A program made the translations under genes and the position numbers. Shown here piece by piece: positions 33,310-42,038 of a stretch of DNA of 64,000 nt. The first letter of the stretch is position 1. Each line of letters begins with the position of its first letter. A model generated the notes under the pieces. The model searched no databases. It had not been told where the DNA came from and saw only the letters and a list, made by a program, of their open reading frames with translations. The DNA is from Brevundimonas bullata (GTDB taxonomy: Bacteria > Pseudomonadota > Alphaproteobacteria > Caulobacterales > Caulobacteraceae): the NCBI RefSeq assembly GCF_003350205.1, contig NZ_QLLC01000002.1:62001-126000 (forward strand). The letters are read 5' to 3'.

Positions 33310-35934
33310 ATGACAACTTTCCACTCGACCCTGGCCGGGCTGCTTCTGGCGACCACGGCTCTCGCGACTTCGGCCTTCGCTCAGGAGGCGCCGCTCGCGG
33401 CTGACGCTCCGGTTGCAGCAAGCGACCAGGATCAGCCGTCCGCCGTTGGCGATATCGTCGTCCTGGGACGGTTCATCCCCGAGCAGAACCGCCGCAGCCC
33501 CGAGGTCGCGGCCTTTCTGACGGCCGAGGATCTGCAACGCACGGGCGACGGCACGGCCGCTGAGGCGCTGACGCGCGTCACGGGTCTGTCGATCGTCGAG
33601 GGTCGGTTCGTCTATGTCCGCGGCCTGGGCGAGAGGTACTCGTCCGCCCTGCTGAACGGTTCGCCCTTGCCGAGCCCCGAGCCGCTGCAACGCGTCGTGC
33701 CGCTGGACCTGTTTCCGTCCGAGATCCTTGCCGGGGTCACGGTTCAGAAGACCTATTCTGTGGCCTATCCCGGCGAATTCGGCGGCGGCGTCATCGACCT
33801 GACCACCATTTCGGCGCCGAGCAAGCCCTTCTTCAACTTCAAGTCCTCTCTTGGCGTGAACTCGGAAACAACGGCGCGCGAGGGACTGGTCTATTTCGGC
33901 TCGCGCACGGATTTTACGGGCTTTGACGACGGCACGCGCGATGTGCCGGGGCCGCTGCGCCTCGCCTTCCAGTCGGGACGCCGCGTCGTCGCCGGGGCGG
34001 ACTTCTCGAACGACGACCTGCGCCGCATCGGCCAGTCGCTGGAGAACGCGCCCCTGCGCCTGCTGCAAAAAGAAGAGACCCCGGTCAACTTCGGCTTCCA
34101 GGCCTCGGGCGGCCTGTCCGAGCAATTGGGCTTCGGCACGCTCGGCCTCGTCTTCGTGGCGGGCTATGACAACAAGTGGCAGAGCCGCGAAGGCGTCCGC
34201 CAGGAAGGCTATATCGACGAGGGGGAGCTGAAGGTCGGCACCGACTATCAGTTCCAGTCCACCCAGAACGACATCGGCCTGAACCTGCTCGGCGGCGTCA
34301 GCCTCGAGGCGGGCGACCATGAGGTGCGCTGGACCAACTTCTACACCCGCAACACCACCAAGGAGGCGCGCACGCGCGCCGGCTTCAACTACCTCAGCGG
34401 CAATGTGGTGCGCGACGACTATACGGAATGGTCGGTTCGCCAGCTGTTCTCGACCCAGCTGGCCGGCGAGCACTTCTTCGGCGAGGCCTGGGAGGCGAAA
34501 TGGCGCCTCGCCTACGCCAAGACGACGCGCGACGCTCCCTATGAGACGCGCTTCGGCTACGGCCAGCTGCCGGACGGGACCTTTGTCCACAATATCCAGT
34601 CGAACCGGATCTCCTTCAGCGAACTCGACGACGATCTGCTGAGCGGCGGCCTGGACCTGAGCTATCGCCTGAACCTGTCGGGCGGCCGTGAAGCGGTGTT
34701 CAGCGTCGGCGCGGCGTCCTCGGACAACACCCGCACCTCGCAGCAGCGCGACCTGCGCTTTGTTGCGCCGAACGGCCTGTCGGCCGACCAGGTCAAGTCG
34801 CGGGTCGACTACCTGTTCTCGGACTACAACATCGGCCCCTACCTCCAGATCGAGGAGGTCACGGGCAGCAACGGCGCCGCCGCCTATGAGGCCGACCTGC
34901 GGGTCCATGCGGCCTATGCACAGCTTCAGGCCGAACTGATCCCGACCGTGAACTTCACGGCCGGCGTCCGCTATGAGGACGGACGCCAGAGCGTGACCCC
35001 GCGCGACCTCTTCGGGGGCACGACCGGCTTCCTGCCCAACACGATCGAGGAAGCCTACGCCCTGCCGGCCGCGACCGTGACGTGGAACTTCGCCGAAGAC
35101 ATGCAGCTTCGGGCCGGAGCGTCCAAGACCATCGGTCGCCCTCAGTTCCGTGAACTGGCCCCGCAGCAATATACGGACGTCGAAAGCGACCGGACCTTCA
35201 TCGGCAACCCCTATCTGCTGGATACGGAGATCACCAACTACGACCTCCGCTACGAATGGTATTTCGCCCGTCAGCAGTACCTGACCCTGGGGGTCTTCTA
35301 TAAGCTTCTCGAGAAGCCGATCGAGTCCAGCGTCGTCGACCAGGGCGCCTCCATTTCCCAGACCTTCCTCAACGCGCCGGAAGCGGTCGTTCAGGGCGCC
35401 GAGATCGAGCTGAAGAAGTATTTCGAGTTCCCGTCGGCGGGGCTTGATTTCGTCGCCAACAAGCGTTGGCTGATGTCGGGCAACTACACCTACTCGAACT
35501 CGGAAGTCCGCGTCGGCGAGGGCGACATGGTGATCACCCAGAACAGTCTGGGCGTGGCCCAGCCCGCCTCCTTCTACGTGGTGGACGGCAGCCGCCTCCA
35601 GGGGCAGAGCGACCACGTCGCCAACCTGCAACTGGGATGGGAAGACGACACCGCCCGTTCGCAGGCGACCCTGATCCTGAACTATGTCTCCGAGCGCACC
35701 TCGGCGCGCGGTCGCCCGGGCGAGCCGGACCTGGTGCAGGACCCCGGCGTCTTCCTCGACTTCGTCTATCGTAAGGACTTCGAGGTCATGGGACGTGAGC
35801 TCGGCCTGGGTATCGAACTGCGCAACCTGCTGCGGACCGACTACGACGAGTACCAGGAACTCGGCCAGAAGGTGCGCGTCAACAACTACGACCTCGGCGC
35901 CAGCGCGTCGGTCAGCCTGACCGCACGCTTCTGA
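33310..35934 (+). CDS. TonB-dependent receptor (T2SS-associated)
   Basis: An 874-residue outer-membrane receptor. The signal peptide ends at about residue 24 (TSAFAQ). The plug includes [13 protein letters not shown] (TonB-box-like), the characteristic [17 protein letters not shown] and [22 protein letters not shown]. The barrel continues to the C-terminal SLTARF. This subfamily, with a YVRGLGERY plug, is distinct from the receptor at 14797. It follows the lipoprotein after a hairpin and precedes gspI by 97 bp, an arrangement suggesting that secreted protein, receptor and secretion system serve one nutrient-scavenging function. Confidence 0.9.
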   Translation: MTTFHSTLAGLLLATTALATSAFAQEAPLAADAPVAASDQDQPSAVGDIVVLGRFIPEQNRRSPEVAAFLTAEDLQRTGDGTAAEALTRVTGLSIVEGRFVYVRGLGERYSSALLNGSPLPSPEPLQRVVPLDLFPSEILAGVTVQKTYSVAYPGEFGGGVIDLTTISAPSKPFFNFKSSLGVNSETTAREGLVYFGSRTDFTGFDDGTRDVPGPLRLAFQSGRRVVAGADFSNDDLRRIGQSLENAPLRLLQKEETPVNFGFQASGGLSEQLGFGTLGLVFVAGYDNKWQSREGVRQEGYIDEGELKVGTDYQFQSTQNDIGLNLLGGVSLEAGDHEVRWTNFYTRNTTKEARTRAGFNYLSGNVVRDDYTEWSVRQLFSTQLAGEHFFGEAWEAKWRLAYAKTTRDAPYETRFGYGQLPDGTFVHNIQSNRISFSELDDDLLSGGLDLSYRLNLSGGREAVFSVGAASSDNTRTSQQRDLRFVAPNGLSADQVKSRVDYLFSDYNIGPYLQIEEVTGSNGAAAYEADLRVHAAYAQLQAELIPTVNFTAGVRYEDGRQSVTPRDLFGGTTGFLPNTIEEAYALPAATVTWNFAEDMQLRAGASKTIGRPQFRELAPQQYTDVESDRTFIGNPYLLDTEITNYDLRYEWYFARQQYLTLGVFYKLLEKPIESSVVDQGASISQTFLNAPEAVVQGAEIELKKYFEFPSAGLDFVANKRWLMSGNYTYSNSEVRVGEGDMVITQNSLGVAQPASFYVVDGSRLQGQSDHVANLQLGWEDDTARSQATLILNYVSERTSARGRPGEPDLVQDPGVFLDFVYRKDFEVMGRELGLGIELRNLLRTDYDEYQELGQKVRVNNYDLGASASVSLTARF

Positions 35935-35939
35935 ACGGC

Positions 35940-35972
35940 GCGTCCGGCGACGACAGCGTCGTCGCCGGACGC
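35940..35972 (+). other. Strong intergenic hairpin after the TonB receptor
   Basis: A perfect 15-bp stem (35940-35954 with 35958-35972) and AGC loop lie immediately after the receptor stop, without a T-run. It could be a Rho-assisted terminator or a 3'-end stabiliser separating receptor from pseudopilin genes. Confidence 0.7.
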
Positions 35973-36031
35973 TGCAACCCTGCTGTCACAATAAGCCCCT
36001 AGAGGACGCTTCGTCTCGGAGGTCGCCAGAC

Positions 36032-36436
36032 GTGACGGTTCGTCCTTTTTCCCGCTTCAGCGCGCCTTCGGCCAACCTGGCCGGTCGTCGCGGCTTCACG
36101 CTTATCGAGATGCTGGTGGCGCTGGCGGTGTTCAGTCTCGTGGCGCTGACGATCATTCGGCTGGCCAGCGAGAACACGCGTGCAGCCGTGCATGTCGAAA
36201 ACCGCCTGCTGGCCGGCATCATCGCCGAGAACGTCGCGGTGGAGGCCTTTGCCTCACCCAACCCCCCGGACCGGGGCCTGGCCCAGGGCGTCATTGATAT
36301 GGCCGGACGCCGCTGGACCTGGCGACGGACCGTGTCGCCGACGGACCAGCCCGGTCTGGTGCGGATGGATGTGGCCGTGCTGCTGGAGGGGCGAGAGACG
36401 GCGGCCTTGACCCTGGTCAGGGACACGGGCGCGTGA
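36032..36436 (+). CDS. gspI: Type II secretion minor pseudopilin GspI
   Basis: A 134-residue class III prepilin-like protein. The prepilin peptidase site is RRG/FTLIEMLVALAVF with Glu at +5, followed by one hydrophobic helix and a small C-terminal domain containing WTWRRTV, as in GspI. The GTG start at 36032 has GGAGG 9 bp upstream. GspI nucleates the pseudopilus tip with GspJ and GspK in the inner membrane. The GTGA overlap with gspJ suggests translational coupling. In most T2SS operons gspI follows gspH; here it heads the locus. Confidence 0.88.
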   Translation: MTVRPFSRFSAPSANLAGRRGFTLIEMLVALAVFSLVALTIIRLASENTRAAVHVENRLLAGIIAENVAVEAFASPNPPDRGLAQGVIDMAGRRWTWRRTVSPTDQPGLVRMDVAVLLEGRETAALTLVRDTGA

Positions 36437-37014
36437 CCCGCAGGGAAGGCTTCACCCTGGTCGAGGTCATGGTGTCGCTCCTGATCTTTGGCCTTCTGGC
36501 GGCGGCTGGCGTCGGGCTTCTGACGACCTCCATCACCAATCGGGAGGTCGTGAAGGCGGCTTCGGACGATGGAGCGTCGCTGCTGCGCGTTCATCGCTCG
36601 GTGAAAGCCGACCTGGGCCAGGCGATTGACCGTTCGGTCAGATCCGACGTGGGTCAGGACGGTTCGGCCTTTGTTGCGTCGGGCGGCGAGGCCCTGCTGA
36701 CCTTGACGCGGACAGGGCGGGTCAATCCCGGCCAGGCTGATCGATCCTCGCTGCAGCGGGTTGAGTACCGGCTGTCGGACGGTCGCCTGATCCGCCGGGT
36801 GAGGGCGAGCGTGGACGCCGGCGACTGGGGGCCGCCCCAGGTGCTGATGGAAGGGGTCGGGGCGGCGCGGCTGGCCTTCACCTCCAGGGGACGCGTCAGC
36901 AACAGCTGGCCGACGACCGATGGCGCAGCCCTGCCGGACGCCGTCGACCTGGTGATCGAAACGCCGAGGTTCGGTCCTGTGACCATGGCCTTCATGGTCG
37001 GGGGCGTGCGGTGA
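36433..37014 (+). CDS. gspJ: Type II secretion minor pseudopilin GspJ
   Basis: A 193-residue pseudopilin. The leader is very short (MTRREG) and cleavage would precede FTLVEVMVSLLIF. The globular domain has LLRVHRSVKADL and VEYRLSDGRLIRRV, matching GspJ. It starts with GTG overlapping the gspI stop (GTGA) and itself overlaps gspK in the same way. It forms the tip complex with GspI and GspK. Confidence 0.88.
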   Translation: MTRREGFTLVEVMVSLLIFGLLAAAGVGLLTTSITNREVVKAASDDGASLLRVHRSVKADLGQAIDRSVRSDVGQDGSAFVASGGEALLTLTRTGRVNPGQADRSSLQRVEYRLSDGRLIRRVRASVDAGDWGPPQVLMEGVGAARLAFTSRGRVSNSWPTTDGAALPDAVDLVIETPRFGPVTMAFMVGGVR

Positions 37015-37997
37015 AATCACGAACCGACAGCCGTGAAGGCATGGCGCTGCTGACCGTCCTGCTGCTGGCGGCGGTTCTGTCGGTTATTGCTGTTCTTGTG
37101 CTCGATGATGTGCGCTTTTCGATCCGTCGGGCCACGAACGCGGAGATTTCCAGCCAGGCGCAATGGCACGCCGCCGGCGCCGAGCGGCTGGCCCTCAGCC
37201 AGATCCGCCGACTGGTTCAGGCAAATCCGGGGCGCACGCCCATCGACCCGGCCTGGGATGGCCGTCCGTTTGTATTTCCTGTCGAGCAGGGCGAGATCAC
37301 CCTCACGGTTTCGGACGGTCAGTCCTGTTTCAATCTGAACAGCGTCGTCCAGGGCCAGGACGGCGCCTATAGCGGTCGGGACGAGGGCGTCCGCCAGTTT
37401 CTGCGTCTCCAGACCTTGTTGGGGGTTCCTGTCGGGCGCGCCCGACGTATTGCCAGCGCGACCGCCGACTGGATCGACGCCGACCAGACCGTGCGTCCCG
37501 ACGGCGCCGAGGATCGGGGCTATGACCGGCTCGATCAGCCCCTGCGCACAGGCGGGCGTCTCTTGGTCGACGTCTCGGAGCTTCGCCAGGTCGCGGGCAT
37601 GGATGCGGCGACCTATGCGCGTCTGCGTCCCTATGTCTGCGCCCTGCCCACGTCGCAGTTGTCTCCCCTCAACATCAATACGCTTGATGCCGACGACGCG
37701 CCTCTTCTCGCTATGCTGACCGACGGCGCCCTGTCGGTGAGCGGCGCGCGTCGCGTGATCGCCTCGCGACCGGCGGGCGGCTGGGTCTCGACCTTCGACC
37801 TGTGGCGGCATCCCGCCTTTCTGTCGGTCTCGGTTCCTGCGGCTGTCTATGAGCAGGTTTCCCTGGAGACGCGCTATTTCGATTATGTGATCGAGGTCCA
37901 GTTCGCCGAGGGCTCGGCCTCGCGTTCGGGCCTGATCCAGGTGGGGCGGGACGGGCGAGCGTCGATTACCGGCGTGCGTTGGTCGAGGCCCGACTAG
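37011..37997 (+). CDS. gspK: Type II secretion pseudopilin-tip protein GspK
   Basis: A 328-residue protein with the GspK-type prepilin signal SREGMALLTVLLLAAVLSVIAVL, in which +5 is not Glu, as is usual for GspK. The large periplasmic domain includes CFNLNSVVQG, ADWIDADQTVRPDGAED and PLNINTLDADDAPLL (helix-hairpin-helix-like region). It caps the pseudopilus. The GTG start overlaps the gspJ stop. No plus-strand gene follows until gspC; the intervening gspO is inverted. Confidence 0.88.
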   Translation: MKSRTDSREGMALLTVLLLAAVLSVIAVLVLDDVRFSIRRATNAEISSQAQWHAAGAERLALSQIRRLVQANPGRTPIDPAWDGRPFVFPVEQGEITLTVSDGQSCFNLNSVVQGQDGAYSGRDEGVRQFLRLQTLLGVPVGRARRIASATADWIDADQTVRPDGAEDRGYDRLDQPLRTGGRLLVDVSELRQVAGMDAATYARLRPYVCALPTSQLSPLNINTLDADDAPLLAMLTDGALSVSGARRVIASRPAGGWVSTFDLWRHPAFLSVSVPAAVYEQVSLETRYFDYVIEVQFAEGSASRSGLIQVGRDGRASITGVRWSRPD

Positions 37998-38018
37998 GCC
38001 CTGTGCCACGCTGAGCGA

Positions 38019-38780
38019 TCAGGAGGCGAGAAGGGGACCGTAAAGCCAGGTCATCCACAGGCCGATCGCCAGGAAGACGCCGAACGGCAGACGGTCGGTC
38101 GCCTTGATCGACCTCCGCGAGACTAAACCCGCGATCACGACGCTGAGCCCGGCGGCCGAGGCCCAAAGGAGGGTCGTGGGCAGGGCCAGAGCGCCGACCC
38201 AGGCGCCGCCTGCACCGAGCATGAAGGGATCGCCGCCGCCCAGCCCGACGCGCCCACGCGCCGCCAGATAAAGGCGGCCGATCAGCCAAAGGCCGCAAAA
38301 GCCGATCAGAGCGCCCGGCAAGGCGTGGCCCAGGGCTGCAGCCGGCGCATCAGGGCGAAGCCAGAAGGCTGCGGCCACGCCGCTGAGAAAGAGAGGGGCC
38401 GTGAGTTGATCCGGCAGCCAGAAGTTCTCGGCGTCCACCACGGCCAGGAGAAGCAACTGCCAGCCCAGCACGGCCGTCAGAAGAGCGGGGACGAAAGCGG
38501 CATGATGCAGGCCGGCCCATACGCCGATCAGTCCCGCGCCCGCTTCCATCAAGGGATAGCGCAGAGGAATGGTCGCGCGACAGTCGGCGCAGCGCCCGCG
38601 CGACAGAATCCAGCTGATCACGGGGACCATCCGCCAGGGAGGAATGGGACGACCGCAGCCCCCGCAGCGAGAGCGGCCCAGCACTACGCCCTCACCCCGC
38701 GGCAATCGCCAACTGACCAGGCCGAGAAAGCTGCCGACGAACAGCCCGCCGCCGCCGAGGAAGGCCGCGTAGATCACCAT
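38019..38780 (-). CDS. gspO: Prepilin peptidase / N-methyltransferase GspO
   Basis: A 253-residue integral membrane aspartic protease of the A24 (PilD/GspO) family. The cytoplasmic zinc-binding Cys pairs CGGC and CADC lie at about residues 39-67. The catalytic Asp residues are in AVVDAENFWLPD and in GGGDPFMLGAGGAWVG (GxGD motif). It cleaves and methylates the pseudopilins GspG to GspK. It is encoded on the opposite strand inside the gsp locus, between gspK and gspC, so it must be transcribed separately. Confidence 0.9.
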   Translation of the reverse strand: MVIYAAFLGGGGLFVGSFLGLVSWRLPRGEGVVLGRSRCGGCGRPIPPWRMVPVISWILSRGRCADCRATIPLRYPLMEAGAGLIGVWAGLHHAAFVPALLTAVLGWQLLLLAVVDAENFWLPDQLTAPLFLSGVAAAFWLRPDAPAAALGHALPGALIGFCGLWLIGRLYLAARGRVGLGGGDPFMLGAGGAWVGALALPTTLLWASAAGLSVVIAGLVSRRSIKATDRLPFGVFLAIGLWMTWLYGPLLAS

Positions 38781-38971
38781 GTCAGCCTCTCCGTTCGGTC
38801 CCCCTCTGCACTAGCGCTCCCATCCCGCTTTAGGGAGGGCCAATCGCGCAGACGATGTCGTTCGCCGACCGCCTGCGCGAGCGTTCCGGCAGCCATGGGC
38901 GCCCGTCTGATCCGCATACGGCGGCGTTGTCACAACAACGTCTCGCCGTCGTCATCCCCGCGTGAGGCTCT

Positions 38972-39003
38972 GACCCCGGCTGCTGGAGTAAGCAGCCGGG
39001 GTC
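38972..39003. repeat. Perfect 13-bp inverted repeat between gspO and gspC
   Basis: GACCCCGGCTGCT and its exact complement flank GGAGTA, 31 bp before the gspC start and 191 bp before gspO on the other strand. No T-run and no upstream plus-strand gene make ordinary terminator function unlikely. It could be a repetitive element, a leader hairpin of the gspC message or the end of a small transcript. Confidence 0.55.
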
Positions 39004-39034
39004 TCCTTATTCGGGGGTGTTCGGAGCGTCGGGC

Positions 39035-39910
39035 GTGATCGCACGGGTCGGGGAATGGGGGCGTCAGGCGCGCACGGCTATGGTCGAGCGGCCTGGGCGG
39101 ATTCGCGCCGGGGTCGAGATCGCTCTGATCGCCCTGCTGGCGGTTCAGGCCGGACGTCTGGCCTGGATCTTCGTCGCGCCTGAGCCCGAAGCGGCGGTCG
39201 CCGTCCACGCCGCCGCCGCGCCTGTGGACGCCAGCATCTTCCAGCGTTTCGACGCCTTCTTCCGCACCGGCGACAAGAGCGGCCTGGCCGAGGCGGCGGG
39301 CGCCGACAGCGATGCCCTGCGCCTGTTCGGGGTGCGGGCGGGCGGGCCGGGCGGCGGCTCGGCCATCATCGGCCTGCCTGACGGCCGACAGGTGTCTGTC
39401 GGCGTGGGCGAGACCATTTCCGAGGGCCTGACCCTGGCCTCGGTCGGCGCCGACTTCGTCACCGTGTCGCGCGGCGGATCAGTCAGTCGTCTGGTTTTCA
39501 CCGAGACCCCGGCGGGCGCGGCGCCCCCGCCGCCGCCGCCCTCGACCACCCAGGTCATGGCGCCGCCCGGCGGCGCGCCCGCCCCGGTATCGGCGGCGTC
39601 CCTCGCCGCTGCTGCGCCGACCGGCCCGGTCGTCGATCCCAAGCGGCTGATGGCGCAGGCCTCGCTGCGCCCGCGCATGGACGGCCTGCGCATCAAGGGC
39701 TTCACCCTGGCCGCACGGGGCGACGGGGCGGCGCTGCAGGCGGCGGGGCTGCAGTCCGGCGACGTCATCCTGGCCGTCAACGGGAACGAACTGAACAGTC
39801 TGCAAGGTCTGTCGCAACTGAGCGGCGAACTTTCAGGCAGCAGCCCCGCCGAGATCCGCTTCGAGCGGAACGGCCAGGTGCAGACCACCACCATAAGGAC
39901 CGGCTCCTGA
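39035..39910 (+). CDS. gspC: Type II secretion inner-membrane protein GspC
   Basis: A 291-residue protein. An N-terminal transmembrane helix (VEIALIALLAVQAGRLAWIFV in part) is followed by the homology region (about residues 65-150; LRLFGVRAGG, AIIGLPDGRQVSVGVGE) and, after a Pro/Ala linker, a C-terminal PDZ domain (GLRIKGFTLAARGDG, GLQSGDVILAVNGNELN). GspC links the inner-membrane platform to the GspD secretin. The GTG at 39035 has GGAG 8 bp upstream; an in-frame GTG at 39017 lacks a spaced ribosome site. Its stop overlaps the gspD ATG. Confidence 0.85.
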   Translation: MIARVGEWGRQARTAMVERPGRIRAGVEIALIALLAVQAGRLAWIFVAPEPEAAVAVHAAAAPVDASIFQRFDAFFRTGDKSGLAEAAGADSDALRLFGVRAGGPGGGSAIIGLPDGRQVSVGVGETISEGLTLASVGADFVTVSRGGSVSRLVFTETPAGAAPPPPPPSTTQVMAPPGGAPAPVSAASLAAAAPTGPVVDPKRLMAQASLRPRMDGLRIKGFTLAARGDGAALQAAGLQSGDVILAVNGNELNSLQGLSQLSGELSGSSPAEIRFERNGQVQTTTIRTGS

Positions 39911-42033
39911 TGCGCCTTCACCGCTCTTTCGCCGCCGTCGCCCTGTCGGCCCTGATCGCCGCGCAGGGGCCTCTGCTGGCCTCGCCGGTCATGGCCCAGG
40001 ACGGCGGACGCCAGACCCTGAACGTTCAGGGCGCCGACATCCGCGCCTTCATTCAGGACGTGGCCCGCACCACGGGCCGTACCTTCATCGTCGATCCCGC
40101 CGTGACTGGAAGCGTCACCGTGACCAGCCAACGCGCGCTGAGCCGCACCGAACTGTTCGAGGTCTTCCTGTCCACCCTGCGCGCCAATGGCCTGGTCGTC
40201 ACGCCGACCAATTCCGGCGCATATCGCATCAGCCCGGCCCAGGGCGCGGCCCAGGGGCCGTCCACCGTCGGCTCCGAGCGCTTCTCGACCCAGGTCTTTC
40301 AGTTGAGGAATATCGACGCCGCCTCGGCCGCCGAGACCATCCGGCCCCTGGTCGGACCCCAGGGTCAGGTCTTGGCCAACCCCAGCGGCAACAGCGTGGT
40401 GGTCGCCGACTTCGCTGACAACCTGAGCCGTATCCGCAGCCTGATCCAGCGCATCGACGTGGATCGGGCCGCCTTCGACGTGGTGACGCTGGAAAACTCC
40501 TCCGCCGCCGAGATCGCGGGCGTCCTGGCCCAGGTCCTGACCCCGCCGGGCGGCCAGCCGGGGCAGGGGATGGTGTCGGTGACGCCCGTGGCCAGCTCCA
40601 ACTCCGTCATCCTGCGCGGCGACCCCGCCGCCGTGGCGCGGGTGCGGCCCCTGGTCGAGGACCTGGACCGTCGCGCCCGTTCGGCCGACGACGTCAAGGT
40701 CGTCTTCCTGCAACACGCCAACGCCGAACAGCTGCTGCCCGTGCTGCAACAGATCGTCGGCCAGCCGGTGACGGCGGCCACCGCTACCGCGACCCCCGCT
40801 GCCGCGCGCGGAACCGGCGAAGCCGCCGCGCCGACGCCGCAAGTCGCCGCTCCGGCCGCTCCGGCCGCTCCGGTCGCGGGCCAGAAGGCCAGCATCGCTC
40901 GCTTCCCGGGCGCCAACGCCCTGGTCATCTCGGCTTCGGCCGACACCCAGCGGATGCTGGCCGAGGTCATCCGCCAGCTCGACAGCCGCCGCCAGCAGGT
41001 GCTGATCGAGGCCATCGTGGTTGAGCTGGGCGACACCGCCGTGCGCGAACTGGGGGTCCAGTGGCTGCTGGCCGGATCGGACGGCAATCCCATCGGGCTG
41101 ACCAACTATTCCGACCGTTCGGCGCCTCTGGTTCCCATTGCGGGCGGGGCGGCGGCGGGCCAGTTGGACAAGGACGATCCTCTACGCGAACAGCTTCAGA
41201 ACCTGGCCTTGAACAGTCTGCTGGGCGCCAACGGCTTCATCGGCGGCGGCGGCGGACGCATCGGCTCGGACGGCCTGTTCGGCTTCATCATCAATGCGGC
41301 CAAGTCGGACGAAGGCTCCAACCTGCTGCAGACCCCGTCGCTGATGACGCTGGACAATGAAGAGGCCACCATCCTGGTCGGGCAGGAGGTGCCGATCACG
41401 ACGGGCGAGGCCCTGCTGGACGGCAACTCCAACCCCTTCCGCACGACCCAGCGTCAGGACATCGGCGTCAAGCTGATCGTCAAGCCGCAGATCAATGCGG
41501 GCGGCTCCATCACCCTGTTCCTGCGTCAGGAAGTGTCCAGCATCAACGGCGTCCTGACCAACAGCGCCTCTGATCTGGTGCTCAACAAGCGCGAGCTGGA
41601 GACGACCCTGGTGGTGGACGACGGCGAGATCGCGGTCGCCGGCGGCCTGCTGGATCAGAACGACCGCCTGTCCATCGACAAGGTGCCGGGGCTGGGCGAC
41701 ATCCCGGTGCTCGGCAATCTGTTCAAGTCGACCAGCCGCCAGCGCGGGCGCACCAATCTGATGGTCTTCATCCGCCCGACCATCATCCGCACGCCGGGCG
41801 ACGCCCAGCAATTGAGCGCCGACCGCTGGGGCTATATGCGCGGCGAGCAGTTGCGGGCCCAGCCGGGCGTCGAGCCCAGCCTCGACGAGATGCTGCGCGA
41901 CTATATGCGGACCCAGGCGCCGGTCGCGCCGCGCGCCATCGACAACCCGGCGCCGGGCGTCGCCGCGCCAGTCGGGGACGTGACCATCTCGCCGCTGGCG
42001 CCCGCCCAAAACGCGACGCTGCCGCAGGGCTGA
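39910..42033 (+). CDS. gspD: Type II secretion outer-membrane secretin GspD
   Basis: A 707-residue secretin. After a signal peptide (cleavage near SPVMAQ) come the N0 domain (LNVQGADIRAFIQDVARTTG), three N-domains with an Ala/Pro-rich insertion near residue 300, and the secretin core (NLLQTPSLMTLDNEEATILVG, VPITTGEALLDG, DIGVKLIVKPQI, VPGLGDIPVLGNLFK). The tail after about residue 640 is Pro/Ala-rich and may hold the S-domain or a pilotin-binding site. It forms the outer-membrane gate. It is the second gene of the gspC-M operon, 5 bp before gspE. Confidence 0.93.
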   Translation: MRLHRSFAAVALSALIAAQGPLLASPVMAQDGGRQTLNVQGADIRAFIQDVARTTGRTFIVDPAVTGSVTVTSQRALSRTELFEVFLSTLRANGLVVTPTNSGAYRISPAQGAAQGPSTVGSERFSTQVFQLRNIDAASAAETIRPLVGPQGQVLANPSGNSVVVADFADNLSRIRSLIQRIDVDRAAFDVVTLENSSAAEIAGVLAQVLTPPGGQPGQGMVSVTPVASSNSVILRGDPAAVARVRPLVEDLDRRARSADDVKVVFLQHANAEQLLPVLQQIVGQPVTAATATATPAAARGTGEAAAPTPQVAAPAAPAAPVAGQKASIARFPGANALVISASADTQRMLAEVIRQLDSRRQQVLIEAIVVELGDTAVRELGVQWLLAGSDGNPIGLTNYSDRSAPLVPIAGGAAAGQLDKDDPLREQLQNLALNSLLGANGFIGGGGGRIGSDGLFGFIINAAKSDEGSNLLQTPSLMTLDNEEATILVGQEVPITTGEALLDGNSNPFRTTQRQDIGVKLIVKPQINAGGSITLFLRQEVSSINGVLTNSASDLVLNKRELETTLVVDDGEIAVAGGLLDQNDRLSIDKVPGLGDIPVLGNLFKSTSRQRGRTNLMVFIRPTIIRTPGDAQQLSADRWGYMRGEQLRAQPGVEPSLDEMLRDYMRTQAPVAPRAIDNPAPGVAAPVGDVTISPLAPAQNATLPQG

Positions 42034-42038
42034 GCACC

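Noticed and set aside
33157..35631. An 824-codon open frame on the minus strand
   Set aside because: It lies opposite the TonB receptor and has no domain signatures; it is a GC-skew shadow of the plus-strand gene.
38325..39034. A plus-strand open frame across gspO and into the gspC upstream region
   Set aside because: It is antisense to the clear prepilin peptidase gene and continues through the perfect hairpin; no motifs.
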